DNA of 64,000 nucleotides from Membranipora membranacea (lineage: Eukaryota > Bryozoa > Gymnolaemata > Cheilostomatida > Membraniporidae): contig OU612065.1 in NCBI GenBank assembly GCA_914767715.1, forward strand, positions 2,790,001 to 2,854,000. The letters run 5' to 3'. Positions 11,601 through 23,011 of the stretch are shown here, piece after piece. Within the stretch, counting starts at the first letter, position 1. The number at the start of each line of letters is the position of its first letter. The notes under the pieces were generated by a model, which did no database searches, was not told where the DNA came from, and worked only from the letters and a program-made list of their open reading frames with translations. The translations under genes were made by a program, and so were the position numbers.

Positions 11601-14600
11601 TCACCATCAGATCAGACCTCAAACCCCAATGTTCGGTCTGAATCAGCGTGATTGATGAATGTCTTCTCCTATATTTCAGTTTGGATCCGCCGAAGGTCTA
11701 GTTGCAGCTTGTACAGCTGATAATATATTCATCCTCACCGAGCAGATCATGAAAACAGATTTTGCTGCAAATGTAAGTCACCAAACATTTTTACTAGATA
11801 GCAATATTCCATCATCACCTTCATGTATGTCATGTATAAAGTTGCATGGTGCTGCATGGGATTTCAAATGCCCCTCACTTCTTGTAATGGTTGAGGAGGA
11901 AAAGAATTTTTTTCATTTATGAACAGCTAAAATTTGAATTTAATCTCGATTTTTCAAAACAGGTTGCTGCAGTACAGCTCGGCCCACAGACAGTATCCAT
12001 AGACACATTTGACAGTAACGTACATCATGATATAAAGACGAGCATACAGGTACGAGGTGTCGCTGTCGGTAAGGAAGCGGCAGCTGTATGGAATGGTAAA
12101 CTGGTGGAGATGTACGAGATTAATCAGGATAATCAGACTCTGCGAGGACTTGGTAAGCTAGTCTGAGAGTCTGAGACTGAGAGTAAGCTAGTCTGAGAGT
12201 CTGAGACTGAGTGTGAATGGTTTACTGTTACCAACACCTGACTCCTAGCATGATGCATTTATCTGTGAGCTTTAGTGCTGAAGAGGAGAATGCCGATTTA
12301 TGGTGGCTTTTTTTATAGATAAATCATAGCTCATACAGTGGTTATAGGAATTTTAAAATGAGCAACCTGAATTATGTCTTGTGTCTATGTTATTTTTTCT
12401 GTGTAGGTAACTGGGCATGTGAGACGCCTCTTGCAGCGATCCATGAACAGAATGTGTACACTATAGACGGTCAGAAAGCTCAAGTCCGTACCATGCAGGT
12501 GTGTATTGTTATGTCTTCATAATATGATTTATTGTCATCTCAAGTTTTAAGGTAACTTATCGTACGTTGCAATTCCCCCTTTTGTTAAATTTGTGTCTCA
12601 GTTTCCGGTATAAGTATAATGGTTGTTGTTATGACAGGGTACAGTGAAGCAGTTTCTAACTTTCACTGAGAGTGAGGGCGTACCAACAACACTGGATATC
12701 TGTGGTAATTATCTATCGATCGGAAGCTCTCTCGGTGTTATCAAAGTCTTTGACTTATCCCGTCGGTATGTATCGCAAGATTCTTCTCCCCCTGTTTTAC
12801 AGATTTATAGAAGTTAAATAAAAGTAACTGTAGCTGTTGCTTTTTATTTGTTAACTTGACATGAGTATTGATCTTAGCATCAGCATCTGATTTTATGCAT
12901 ATTATATACTAACATTGTTCATACCTGCTCCCGAGTATAGATGTGATAACTTTATTGTCATGATCTGCTAATCCACTTTCTCAGCTGATTTTAATATGAG
13001 CTAAGCGAAAAGGAAAAGACTGGTTTGTTTTAGGACACCTTGACACCTAACCTCACATCTTGATTGACTTGACATGAACCCAAACATAAATTTCCAGTTG
13101 TAAACTTATAATCTAAATACTGAAACTAGGTAATACTTCCAATTGCAGAGAAGCCAAAGCTCACAATATTCCTAAGAACGTTGGAGAGGTTATACCTCAC
13201 TTTGGCAGCCTCCTATCAGTCAAGTGTAACTGTAACGGCACAAAAGTCAGCCTGGTCATTACAAAGGTAACTATGGTCATATTTATTTTAACTGCCTATT
13301 ACCATGTATGTGAACTTTTGATTATATATTCTTTCTTTATTAATGTCAACTTAGACTTTGATCCAATTTTCCTACACTATCAAACTTATTCTTGTGTTTA
13401 TTATAGCTTTCGGCCGATAACTCATATATACAATTCGTTGTACGTAAACATATTATTGGTATGTTTATGGTACCAACTGCAGCTAGGGAGCAAATTTTTG
13501 TAGGAGTGACTTGGACCATTGTAACATCCATACTTGCAAATAATTTTGTCATAAGCATGAAACCGCAACATATCTTTATATTGTTGAAAATTCAAACTTT
13601 AATTGTATTACATTAATTTTACAGTCTGACGGCAAGGTAGACAATAAGTTATACATATGGGATATGGAGTTGGATACTGTTCAGTATTTTGATTTTGAGA
13701 CTGGTCGAGGTGAGCAGGACGAAGATATGGATGTACCGGATGAGCTGGAGGATAATGAAATCTCAGATGTTGACAGGTCTCTCATAAAAACAATTGTTAT
13801 TTAATAACAGCCTGCAAGCTTCCTTCACACAGATACTGCTGATCGCTGAAAAAAGGACAGAGTTTCATTGCTTGAAGAATAATGTAAAGCATAACTCTAC
13901 TGTTCCACATTGGGTCTTGATTTGAACCCATTTGGCGCCTACTGAGCTGGATGGTATCCCTCAAATCTAATTTGATGAATTGTGGTATAAGTCAAAAACC
14001 GCATCTACATCCTCATCTTCAGTGTAATGTTTATTATTTACAGAGGGAAATACCAGGCGGCGAAGGATATCTCTAATCGATTTCCTGTAAGTCAGTTCTG
14101 GGATTCCTCAGAGCCGCGTCTCATTGTGTGTGAAGTTAAGAGGTTACCAGGCACGGTACCTATCAAAGGCAGTATGCTGCAAGAGGTACGTTGATATTGC
14201 TTAAATAATCAATGTCAATACATTGTGTTGATACATTTGCAATATGATTATGGTCTGGGTCTCAAATTATACAAGATCATCAGCTGCCCTCAGCAAATCA
14301 TTTCCTTTACACACATATAACTCTTATATCCACAATCAGAATTACTCTCATGTTTATATTTAGCTTCAGCTATGTCATCAGGTAATGGACGCTTACTTTG
14401 TTATCTGCTCTTTTGCTGTTCAGAGCTGTTTAATTGTATTGCCAAAAATACCTTGACCTATATTGGTGCAAACTGAAGAAAAAATATCACTGCAAATGCA
14501 ATTGTTGTTATATCATGTTGGTATATCTTTTTCTTTCACCAGGCTGAGTCACTGATTATATCCTTGTTCACCACCCCTGAACATGGCACAATGATACAAG

Positions 14601-17600
14601 ATAGCTTCGCCATGAAAAGAACATTCAGTGCTTTCATTGGCTTTGAAGTGCCATATTTCTTTTTTGCTGTTAAAGCTGAGGAGCTCAACCTCAATGAGGG
14701 TGGTAAGTCATTCATGCAATATTATACGGAACCCATGTGCTCTCTGATCAAGATCATATCAACCCCAGTGATTTAGTTAACACTTCATATCAATCATCTG
14801 ATACATGTTGACATATTAGACAATACATAATTATTCATTGTAATAATTCCTAACTAAGAGGATACTGCTTGATGTGAGGTGATAAGAATTAAATAAAGAG
14901 TTGTCCTCTCTCTGAGGTTTTAGTTCAGAGAGTGGACAACTTGAAATTATTTCATTACACTTGAAAAATATATAACACAGCAACTACTCTTTTTAATGCA
15001 GAGAACGGGGGTGATACTCCAAGACCTTCAGCAGTATCATCATCACCTTCTCCTTATGTGGCCAAGAGAACTATGAGGGACTTCATAGGGTTAGAAAATG
15101 CCAACAAGTCGTCACGAGATGCCATGATGAACTTCAGCTTCTATCTGACTATCGGAAACATGGATGAGGCCTTTAAGTCCATCAAGCTCATCAAAAGGTA
15201 ACAAAAGGTTCACTATGACGAGCATAACCTATCTAGTACCATAATAAACAGAATAAGATTTATATATATAGATATCAGTAGGCCTACCACATTTTGCTTG
15301 ATCATGTTTCACAAATGTCAACTGCTGTTGTTACAAAGCTAAGAATTTGTTTGCAGCGAGTCAGTCTGGGAGAATATGGCTAAGATGTGTGTGAAGTCTC
15401 GAAGGTTAGATGTAGCCTTTGTATGTCTTGGTAACATGGGACATGCTCGGGGTGCTAAGGCTTTAAGAGAGGCCATTAAATACCCAGAGTTAGATGCTCG
15501 TGTAGCAGTTCTGGCCATACAACTGGGCCTACTTGATGATGCTGAGCGTCTACTCAAGAGCTGTAAGAGATACGATCTACTCAACGAGCTGTACCAAGCT
15601 AACGGTCAATGGGACAAGGTAAATACTATCATGATAATCATTAATGCGATTTTTAATGAATTGAATAAGGTCATGATTGGACAGCTTGTTTTCTATTTTG
15701 CCTCTAGAGTCTGATGTCTATTTCGCTGGTCTATTTCAGGCTATAGCTGTTGCAGAGAACAGTGACAGAATTCATGTGAGGAGCTCCTACTATAACTTTG
15801 CCAAGCACCTGGAAGAAAAAGGAGACCTCAACAGTGCTATAAATTAGTGAGTAATGGTATTTATATACAACCTGTCAGAGACTTGAGTTAAATTTTTGAT
15901 ATAAATTCCTACTTTCCTGACATGGTGCACCAAGTTAATACCATTGAAAACTCTGCTCAGAATTTTATTAGTTCTGACACCCATATTTTACATCACTGCT
16001 ATGAGACAGCCAGGTCACTTTATTGCATGCTGAAGACCAGAACTGAGAGATTTTTGAACAGCATTCAAATTTTAAATGGCGATTGTATGAATATCAAAAG
16101 AGCTTTTTCTATTGTAACTTGTCTTTGACAAAGTTGTCTTTGACAAAGTTTACCAATAAAAGCTATCATATCTCATCTTATTCTGTTCTTAGGCCTGTTC
16201 ATACATGATTTTGTTACCTATGTTAATAGCTATGAGCGATCGGGAACCCAGAAGTTTGAAGTGCCTAGGATGCTTTTTGATGAACCACAGGATCTTGAAA
16301 AATATATTCTCAAGTCAAAAGACAAGTAAGTCCCCAGATACAGAACTGGCTTTGCCATCATAACATCTCCGCTATGGCCCATTGCTCATTCAACATTGCG
16401 ATACCAATGTCCAATGGTATCTGCACTGCTGTATCTGGGGCACTCCATAAGATATGAAAGAATTGATGATTTAGTATAAATTATTTCGATTTTGCAAAAA
16501 ATATTCTTACCTTTTCACTAATGTGATTGGACTGTTTTCCACTGGTAATCGAAGAGTTTAACCAAACCAGTACGAACGAAGAATCCGATGCAAGCATGTT
16601 ATTTCTGGTAGGTCACTGAGGAAGTGGTGGGCACAGTATATGGAAAGTACTGGAGAAATGGAGACATCGTTACAGTTCTATGAGTCAGCCCAGGATTACC
16701 TCTCACTAGTCAGAGTATACTGTTACTGTGGTAACCTGGATAAAGCTGCTGATATATGTAACGAAACAGGAGATAGGGCCGCCTGCTATCAGCTAGCCAG
16801 AACATACGAGAATCAAGATCAACCCAAAGAGTCAATACACTTTTACACTCGCGCTCAGGCCTACGGTAATGCTATCAGATTGTGTAAGGAGAATGAGATG
16901 GACGACCAGCTGATGAACTTGGCACTTCTTGGTAATTCTGATGATATGCTGGAAGCTGCCAGATACTATGAGAAGAAGCATGGCTGTCAGGATAAGGCAG
17001 TTATGTTATACCATAAGGTGGGCCAAGACTCGAAGAGTGTCAGTATTAAATTACTATAACCATATTTATTTGAGGAGAGCCATATTAATGTGAGCGATAA
17101 TTTCTGCGTATGTGCATTGTATGACATGTGTGTGTAAAGGACTTTCTTATACCTGTTCCGCTGCACATGGCTGCAAAGATATTCTTATGACTTCGCTGCC
17201 CAAATTTGATGTCCAACTTCTATATCTCTCGTAAACTCATATCATGTGTGTCTCATGTATACAGGCTGGCAGTTTCTCCAAAGCTTTAGATTTGGCATTT
17301 GAAACGAAGCAGTTTGGGGCTCTTCAGGTGATCTCAGAGAGTCTCACATCAAACACAGACCCAGAAGTACTGAAGAGATGCGCTCAATTCTTTCTGGATA
17401 ATGGGCAGTTCGATAAAGCTGTTGACCTCCTTGCCATTGGCAAGAAGGTAAGCGCATAATATTTTTTTGTCTTGAAGCCTACCTTTACTTTTTTCAGTTT
17501 TTTCTCACTGAAATAACAAGTTCCACAGCCATAATAACAGCTTCCGATTCTGACTTACAGTATATAGATGCTCTGAAGCTATGCAGTGAGCAGAATGTAA

Positions 17601-19764
17601 TGCTGACAGAAGACCTGGTGGAGAAACTAACTCCAGAGAAATCAGATGACGATGGCAGTGAGGCGGATAGGCTGAGAGTGCTAGAAGCTATAGCCACTGT
17701 ATGTATGAACCAGAGGCAGTATCACCTAGCTACTAAGAAATACACACAGGCTGGTAACAGAATCAAGGTAAGCTGTATGATTGGAGATATCTGTGTCAGC
17801 TGTCTCAGTAGAAAAACTCTTGAAAATTGTGAAAACATGTATATTAGATGATGCAGTAGTATGCTGTAATATTGCAGCGCGCATGTTTTGTATTTACAGG
17901 GCATGAAAGCACTGCTAAAATCTGGTGATACAGAGAAAATCACATTCTATGCAGGAGTGTCCCGTCAAAAAGAAATCTATGTCATGGCAGCCAACTATCT
18001 TCAGAGTCTAGATTGGACTAAAAACCCCAAAGTAATGAAAGACATCATTAGTTTTTACACTAAAGGCAGGGCTCTGGACTCACTTGCCTCATTCTACGAG
18101 GCTTGCGCCCAGGTATGACAACTCCATTGCCTCTCAGCAATACAACACGTACCCTTGATAAATATATCTTGAGTAAAATGTAGCTAGCTTATGGTTGACT
18201 TAATGTTAGCTAGCACCAATTGCGGCTAAGATGGGAGCTTATATTTTAAACGCGGTGGGTAAATTAGAGCCAACCATGGATTTCTCGAAAGGCAAACTAA
18301 GCTCCTACCAATACATCTCCAGGGACATGAACAAATGCCAAGTCATCATACATCAGGCAGTAAGCCAAGCCTGCCAAAATGACTATTTGATTGCGGCCAG
18401 TCAGGTGAACGAAATTTGCCAGCAGTGCCGTTCCCAAATCACTCAGTCACTGTTATAACTTCATTATATGTTTGGGTTAACGATTTGGGATTTAAATAAA
18501 TAAAATACCAAATTAGCAATGAGCAATGTGATTTTGATAAAATAGTTATTATATTGCTCATTCTGAAGAGCCCCCTTGTAATCAGTTTGATGGGATAGTG
18601 TTTGGTACTAGACTACCATTGTGAATCGCAACAGAATTGTCTAATTTTAGGCAGAAATCGATGAATATCAGAATTACGAGAAGGCTTTAGGCGCTCTTGG
18701 AGAAGCTGCTAAGAGCATATCTAATGCCAAGATGGCCAACACCACCCTGCAAGAGGAGCGGCTTGCCGCTCTGAAGCACAAAATAATGCTCATAAAGAAG
18801 TTTGTCAACGCAAAAAGGTAGATATAACCTGTAACTGGCTTGCCACAGCCTCCGCAAAGCAACAAAGATTTAGTATCTGGCCTTTGCTGTGGCACATAAC
18901 ATTCTTTCATCTCACAAGGTTGGCCTTACACTGCAAGACTAAACGAGCTTGCTGCCTTTCACATAAGCAAATCCGTTAGCATTGGCTCATTCCAAAGCCA
19001 GCAATTTGTGAGCAACAATTCTGGTAATAGGCACGGATATGGGTTATATCCAACCCTGAACAAGCACATGACGAATTGTTTCCAGCAATCATACATATAT
19101 TGCAGTCTCTAGATTGTCCAGTAGTTCAGTAATGCTACAGCAGACGCCTTGTATCCATTACTAGTTGCTGGGATGCCCGACGAGGCATTGAATTACTGAC
19201 ACAATTATACCATGTAATTTCTGCACAATCAGCCGTACCACCACTAATCCTAAAGGTATAAGGGATCTTGTTCACATCTTGCCAGCTCAACAGTGATTTT
19301 AAATTAAAATAATCTCATTGGCAGGTCTTATGAAGACTCCCCAGAAGAAGCAATAAAAGTATGCCAGATCTTATTGGAGGAACAAGATATTGATAGTTCA
19401 GTCAGACTGGGAGATTTATATGGATTCATGGTGGAGCACTTTCACAAAAAAGGCAACATCAACATGGTAAGATACCAAGGGCTTCTTCGATGCGCAGTAT
19501 TTCTCTAAGACAGAATCATTCCTTACAATAACTGTACTTTCTCTTTTCCAGGCTTATAACCTGCTTCAAGAACTTAGAAGCAAATCCTCAATAAACCCAA
19601 GTTACTTCATAAGTATGACCACACTGGAAGCTATACATAGACATTTGAATATCCCGCTGAACCGAGGAAGTGCACCTGATAAAAATGGATTGGTCAACCA
19701 TCAGGACGAGGATGACATTCAAGGAGAGGCCATTGAAGAGGAGGTTATCGATGAGTTTGATTAA
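8658..19764 (+). CDS. IFT140: Intraflagellar transport protein 140 homolog (IFT-A complex)
   Basis: Core subunit of the IFT-A particle, which drives retrograde ciliary transport and ciliary entry of membrane cargo. I read 26 exons: 8658-8801, 9285-9506, 9686-9816, 10132-10283, 10526-10701, 10889-11084, 11278-11414, 11680-11772, 11963-12152, 12407-12498, 12638-12765, 13149-13266, 13625-13776, 14044-14185, 14543-14702, 15002-15197, 15357-15618, 15740-15846, 16230-16325, 16612-17017, 17265-17447, 17561-17767, 17900-18112, 18651-18817, 19325-19466 and 19552-19764. They sum to 4425 nt, or 1474 aa, close to vertebrate IFT140 (about 1460). The N-terminal half is WD40 propeller (for example [20 protein letters not shown]). 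The C-terminal half is TPR-like helical repeats ([33 protein letters not shown]). It ends in the acidic tail EEEVIDEFD. The start is the first ATG of exon 1 (MAVYFDTKV). The sequence implies a ciliated or flagellated organism. Confidence 0.96.
10028..10131 (+). repeat. Simple TA-rich tandem repeat in IFT140 intron 3
   Basis: Imperfect repeats of TTACATGTATA / TTACATATGTGTATATATGTA end directly at the acceptor of exon 4. The repeat forms the last 100 bp of the intron, so the acceptor (TATTACAG) lacks a normal pyrimidine tract. Confidence 0.75.
11509..11571. repeat. 31-bp-arm palindrome in IFT140 intron 7
   Basis: TGCAATCCCAATATGTTAGA onward (11509-11539) is followed after about one base by its near-perfect reverse complement (11541-11571). 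This is a compact foldback, probably a MITE remnant. The transcript would form a strong hairpin. Confidence 0.8.
12153..12212 (+). repeat. Two tandem 30-bp units duplicating the exon 9 donor of IFT140
   Basis: The unit GTAAGCTAGTCTGAGAGTCT plus ten bases occurs twice head to tail, at 12153-12182 and 12183-12212. It begins exactly at the 5' splice site, so a second GTAAGC donor lies 30 nt downstream. Use of the second donor would bring in an early in-frame stop. Confidence 0.85.
18231..18458 (+). other. Unrecognised 75-codon open stretch in IFT140 intron 23
   Basis: Begins [14 protein letters not shown] and ends [12 protein letters not shown]. It does not belong to the IFT140 frame, because exon 23 joins exon 24 cleanly across it. 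Composition looks protein-like rather than intron-like, with little TA bias and mixed polar residues. No family is recognised. It could be a fragment of a mobile-element protein or chance. Confidence 0.3.
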
Positions 19765-19964
19765 GTGCAGTAGTAGCAGCGAGGATTTTCGGCATAGGTA
19801 TCATAATATTACTATCCGATGTGGCTTATCAGCAATTCGCTCATACAAGTTTTCCGTCCATGATCACATCAATTATCCGGATATTTCAAAAAGTCCTGTT
19901 CAATTGATCTTATATTTATTGTTTATAATACTTCATAAAAATAAAGCGCAATAAACAATAATAT
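19765..19964. terminator. Overlapping 3' ends of IFT140 and RPL3
   Basis: The two stop codons face each other across only 200 bp. On the plus strand AATAAA occurs at 19940-19945 and 19950-19955 for IFT140, about 10-25 bp from the RPL3 stop. On the minus strand a TTTATT (AATAAA in RPL3 sense) lies at about 19914-19919. The two mature transcripts probably overlap antisense. Confidence 0.7.
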
Positions 19965-22900
19965 CTAAGCTTGGACCTCTCTGTCCTTCTTGAGTGGTCC
20001 CATGAAGGCCTTCTTCTCCTCCTTTGTTTGGAAGCGACCATGTCCAAATTTACTGCTGGTATCAATAAATTTCAGTTTGATCTCCTCTGAGGCAACACGC
20101 TTAGTAGATACCAAGAGTGACTAAAACAAAATGGCATTCAGCATAAGTCATTCATATCAAACAAATGAAAAAATTCTTTCGCGTAAAAGGATGTGTTCAG
20201 AAGGAAGGCAGCAAAAGTCTCATCAGTGATATCAGGGATACTCCCGCAAAAGAGTACCTGTAGGCTAATCGTCATCACACATTAACCATCTACTAAACAT
20301 ATTTAATTGTGACTACATTAGCTTACCTTTCTCAAAGTGAGCACTCTCTTCTTAGGTCCTACTACACATCCCTTCACCATAACAAAGTCATTCTTGACTT
20401 CTCCGTAGTGAGGGAATCCACCCATAGGAGTGATAGATTTGTCAGTGATATCGTACTCAGTTGAGGCATTGTTCTTTACAACCTTGCCGTCCTTGGTGTG
20501 GATACCTGCATTGAAGGACTTGCATATCAGTTGTGTTGATACAATAAAATTAGCTTTCAGCTCACACAGAGATAGTGTTAGTTCAGGGATTCAGCAATTT
20601 TTCTTTTCACAGGTTATCAGTTGGTAATTCCAGCGAATCAAAACATCATGACCAACACTCAAGCAAAACTTGGATCAGTTATTGAACTGCAAAAACAAGT
20701 ACTACACTAATTTACCTTGTCCGATTCTGTAGACCTTCTTGTTGAGCTCAGTACGATGATGGTAACCCTTTTGACCAGCTCTTGGTACTCCAAAACCCAC
20801 ACGGGCAGGATGCCAAGCTCCAATACAAGCCACCTTTCTCAAACCCTTGTGAGTCTTCCTGGGTAGCTTCTTGGTATGCCATCTTGAGGTAACACCCTTG
20901 AATCCTTTACCCTTGGTTACACCAATGACATCAATCATCTCATCTTGGGAGAAAACATTGTTGATTGGACATTGCTTTTCGAGGTGCTCACGTGCCCAGT
21001 TAACCTTCTCCTCAATGGTGCCACCATTGAGCTGAATCTCCATCATATGAGCTTTCTTCTGTCGTCCATTCAACAGCTTCATCTATTAAATTTAAATAAT
21101 TTTTACTTACAAATATGATGATTAGTTATCCAGATTGGCAGATCAAGCTTGTTTGGTTGCTGCGGACTCATTTACGAGAGTGGTTTCATTGGTATCAAGT
21201 AATACATGCTATAATAATCATTGGCAACAACATGGCGAGTGGAGAATTTAGTGTCACATTTTCGACGCATATTTACCTGAGTGTGACAGAGAACTCTGAT
21301 GACCTTGCAGTATTTTGCAAGCTTCTTGAAGTCGCGTTCAATCACCTTTTTGCCATCATCATCCTGCCATTTCTTAGCATACTTAGTGAAGGCTTTTTTC
21401 TTGCACTGATACCTAAACATACAGCACGCAGGTATTTCATCACATGATCAGCCTCACCAAGAATGTGAAAGCTTTCACAGCGAGAGGAAATGGCCTGGTT
21501 ATACAAGGAAGGAGCTCATCACTTTTCTCTATTTTCAGAATACAGAGATTGTGAGAGGAGCCCGTCCATTGATCACTTGAGTATCGCTACAACTATAAGG
21601 GCAATAAATACACATTAGTATAGCTGCACAAAAGGGTACATAGCTGTGATGGATACCTAATCATGAAAATGACAAGTTTAGAGATCGTGTTAGTTCAGGG
21701 ATTCAGCAATTTATCTTTTCACAGGTTATCAGTTGGTAATTCCAGCGAATCAAACCATCATCACTAACACTCTGAAGAATTATTTCTTTCTAAGACTCAT
21801 TGAACACTAACCAGTTCTTGTAGAATCTTCTCCTACATTCCTCGCTGAGGTGCTCAGCCCAAATGGTTCCAAGGGTTCGCTGACCACGGGGAGTCTCGAT
21901 CAGTCCAGTGACACCAACAACTACCATGGGTGGGGTCTCAATGACAGTGACAGCTTCGACTATCTCTTTCTTGTTGACCTCTAGAATAAATTAAAAATAA
22001 TGGAGTCGTCAATAGTAAATCGCAATTAATTTCAAAAAATTAAGATAACACGAGTTTAGTTGCGCAGGAATATAGCCTTGGTGGATACCTGCATCACTCA
22101 AATGACAAGTTCATACCCAAATGGCTATACCTTGCCTATAGCATCAACAGAGATAGTGTTAGTTCAGGGATTCAGCAGTTTTTCTTTTCACAGGTTATCA
22201 GTTGGTAATTCCAGCGAATCAAAACATCATCACTAACACTCTGAAGAATTATTTAACTTTCTAGACTCATTGAACACTGACCATAATCATCACTTTTCAT
22301 TGACTGTAGTGTTTAATCAAAACACTCATGCATTTTGGTCTACTTACTTGATCCAGGTCTGTTGACCTCTCGGACAATGTGGGTCATACCAGCCTTGTAG
22401 CCAAGGAAGGCAGTGAGATGTACAGGCTTCTTGGGATCATCTGCGGGGAAGGTTTTTACCTTGCCTCTGTGACGTTTGCTTCTTTTCTTGGGCATAAACC
22501 CGAGATGTCCATGACGGGGGGCAGAGAACTTCCTGTGAGACTGAAACATGAAAAATGACATTCATTGTATGGGTCTTGTACCCACTACCTAGCTAGTACC
22601 TACTATGATCTATCTATGAGCGCGGACTATGCCTGACAAAATGATCAATTATATGCAGTATAGTAGAGCAGTGTACGGACTAGTAGCTAGTGAAGGCTTA
22701 AAATAGGTCGTCTGCTGACTATCCCTTATCAGCAACATATTCAATTGCAGCCAAAGTGTGCTGCACTTATTTATATACAAAAATTATTGTAATATCCGTA
22801 TAATAAATAACACTGACGGAATTCCACCAAGCTAAATTAATCACTAAATACCCAACATAAGCGATATAAAACGATGTAATCGCTAGGTGAGAGCAATGAA

Positions 22901-22996
22901 CAGCAGTTTAAGAGCCAATATACACGTGGATGGCAGTTGACCATCCTAAAAAAATTTAGATAAAGAGTGGAGCTGCTATTTTTCCCAACCTACCAT
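19965..22996 (-). CDS. RPL3: Large-subunit ribosomal protein uL3 (RPL3)
   Basis: Universal 60S protein reaching toward the peptidyl-transferase centre. Seven coding exons: 22994-22996 (ATG alone), 22348-22540, 21812-21980, 21277-21412, 20716-21082, 20327-20505 and 19965-20120. They sum to 1203 nt, or 400 aa, against about 403 in human. The protein opens [20 protein letters not shown]. It contains the histidine loop [20 protein letters not shown], modified in yeast by a histidine methyltransferase, and ends [11 protein letters not shown]. The start codon sits alone in exon 1, followed by the donor GTAGGT; I chose it because TCTCAC of exon 2 must follow a separate ATG. Five of the six introns carry box C/D snoRNA candidates. 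The gene is convergent with IFT140 and divergent from NDUFB10. Regulation is probably by TOP control. Confidence 0.96.
20191..20282 (-). ncRNA. SNORD83: Box C/D snoRNA, SNORD83-like, RPL3 last intron
   Basis: Read on the minus strand. Terminal stem ATGTGT/ACACAT, C box GTGATGA, internal CCCTGA (D') and ACTGATGAG (C'-like), and D box TTCTGA. The 13-nt guide TGCTGCCTTCCTT ends directly before the D box and is perfectly complementary to the universal 18S segment AAGGAAGGCAGCA (sense at 20201-20213). The fifth base from box D selects the A of AAGGA. From memory this is the 18S site assigned to SNORD83 in human, whose copies also sit in RPL3 introns. It lies wholly inside intron 20121-20326. Confidence 0.85.
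20574..20659 (-). ncRNA. Box C/D snoRNA copy A (18S GGTAATTCCAGC guide), RPL3 intron
   Basis: Minus-strand RNA with terminal stem AGTGTT/AACACT, C box ATGATGT, D' ACTGA, D CCCTGA. The 12-nt guide GCTGGAATTACC, two bases before D', is an exact complement of 18S GGTAATTCCAGC (623-634 of 20,000s, i.e. 20623-20634). The D'+5 rule selects the U of GGU. From memory this corresponds to the SNORD65 / yeast snR77 target. Of the three copies, this has the weakest C box. It lies in intron 20506-20715. Confidence 0.82.
21156..21231 (-). ncRNA. Box C/D snoRNA candidate, SNORD45-like, RPL3 intron
   Basis: Closed by an 8-bp terminal stem (GTTGTTGC with GCAGCAAC, one wobble). The C box is degenerate (ATGATTA), as are D' (TTGA) and D (ATGA). 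The guide GCATGTATTA, one base before D', is complementary to the universal 18S segment TAATACATGC (21200-21209). The +5 rule points to the U of AAUAC. From memory this is the SNORD45-family Um172 site. The rRNA match and stem support the call; the poor D boxes lower confidence. Confidence 0.6.
21687..21770 (-). ncRNA. Box C/D snoRNA copy B (18S GGTAATTCCAGC guide), RPL3 intron
   Basis: Sister of the 20574-20659 RNA with a better fold: 7-bp terminal stem GTGTTAG/CTAACAC, consensus C box GTGATGA, D' CTGA and D CTGA. It has the identical 12-nt antisense element GCTGGAATTACC before D'. Lies in intron 21413-21811. Flanking sequence (GGATACCT, then AAATGACAAGTTTA) is shared with copy C. Confidence 0.85.
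22155..22240 (-). ncRNA. Box C/D snoRNA copy C (18S GGTAATTCCAGC guide), RPL3 intron
   Basis: Third sister: terminal stem AGTGTTAG/CTAACACT, C box GTGATGA, D' and D CTGA, same guide as copies A and B. Lies in intron 21981-22347. A GGATACCTGCAT word at about 22083-22095 matches the exon/acceptor boundary beside copy A. Confidence 0.85.
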
Positions 22997-23011
22997 TCTG
23001 CCAGCTAAGTT

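Noticed and set aside
17494..17943. Minus-strand open frames opposite IFT140
   Set aside because: Shadows of exons 22-23; no splice or family support on that strand.
22541..22993. A snoRNA in RPL3 intron 1, to complete the set
   Set aside because: Only a GCTGA...TCAGC mini-hairpin and one weak GTGATTA were found; no rRNA-complementary guide next to a D box.
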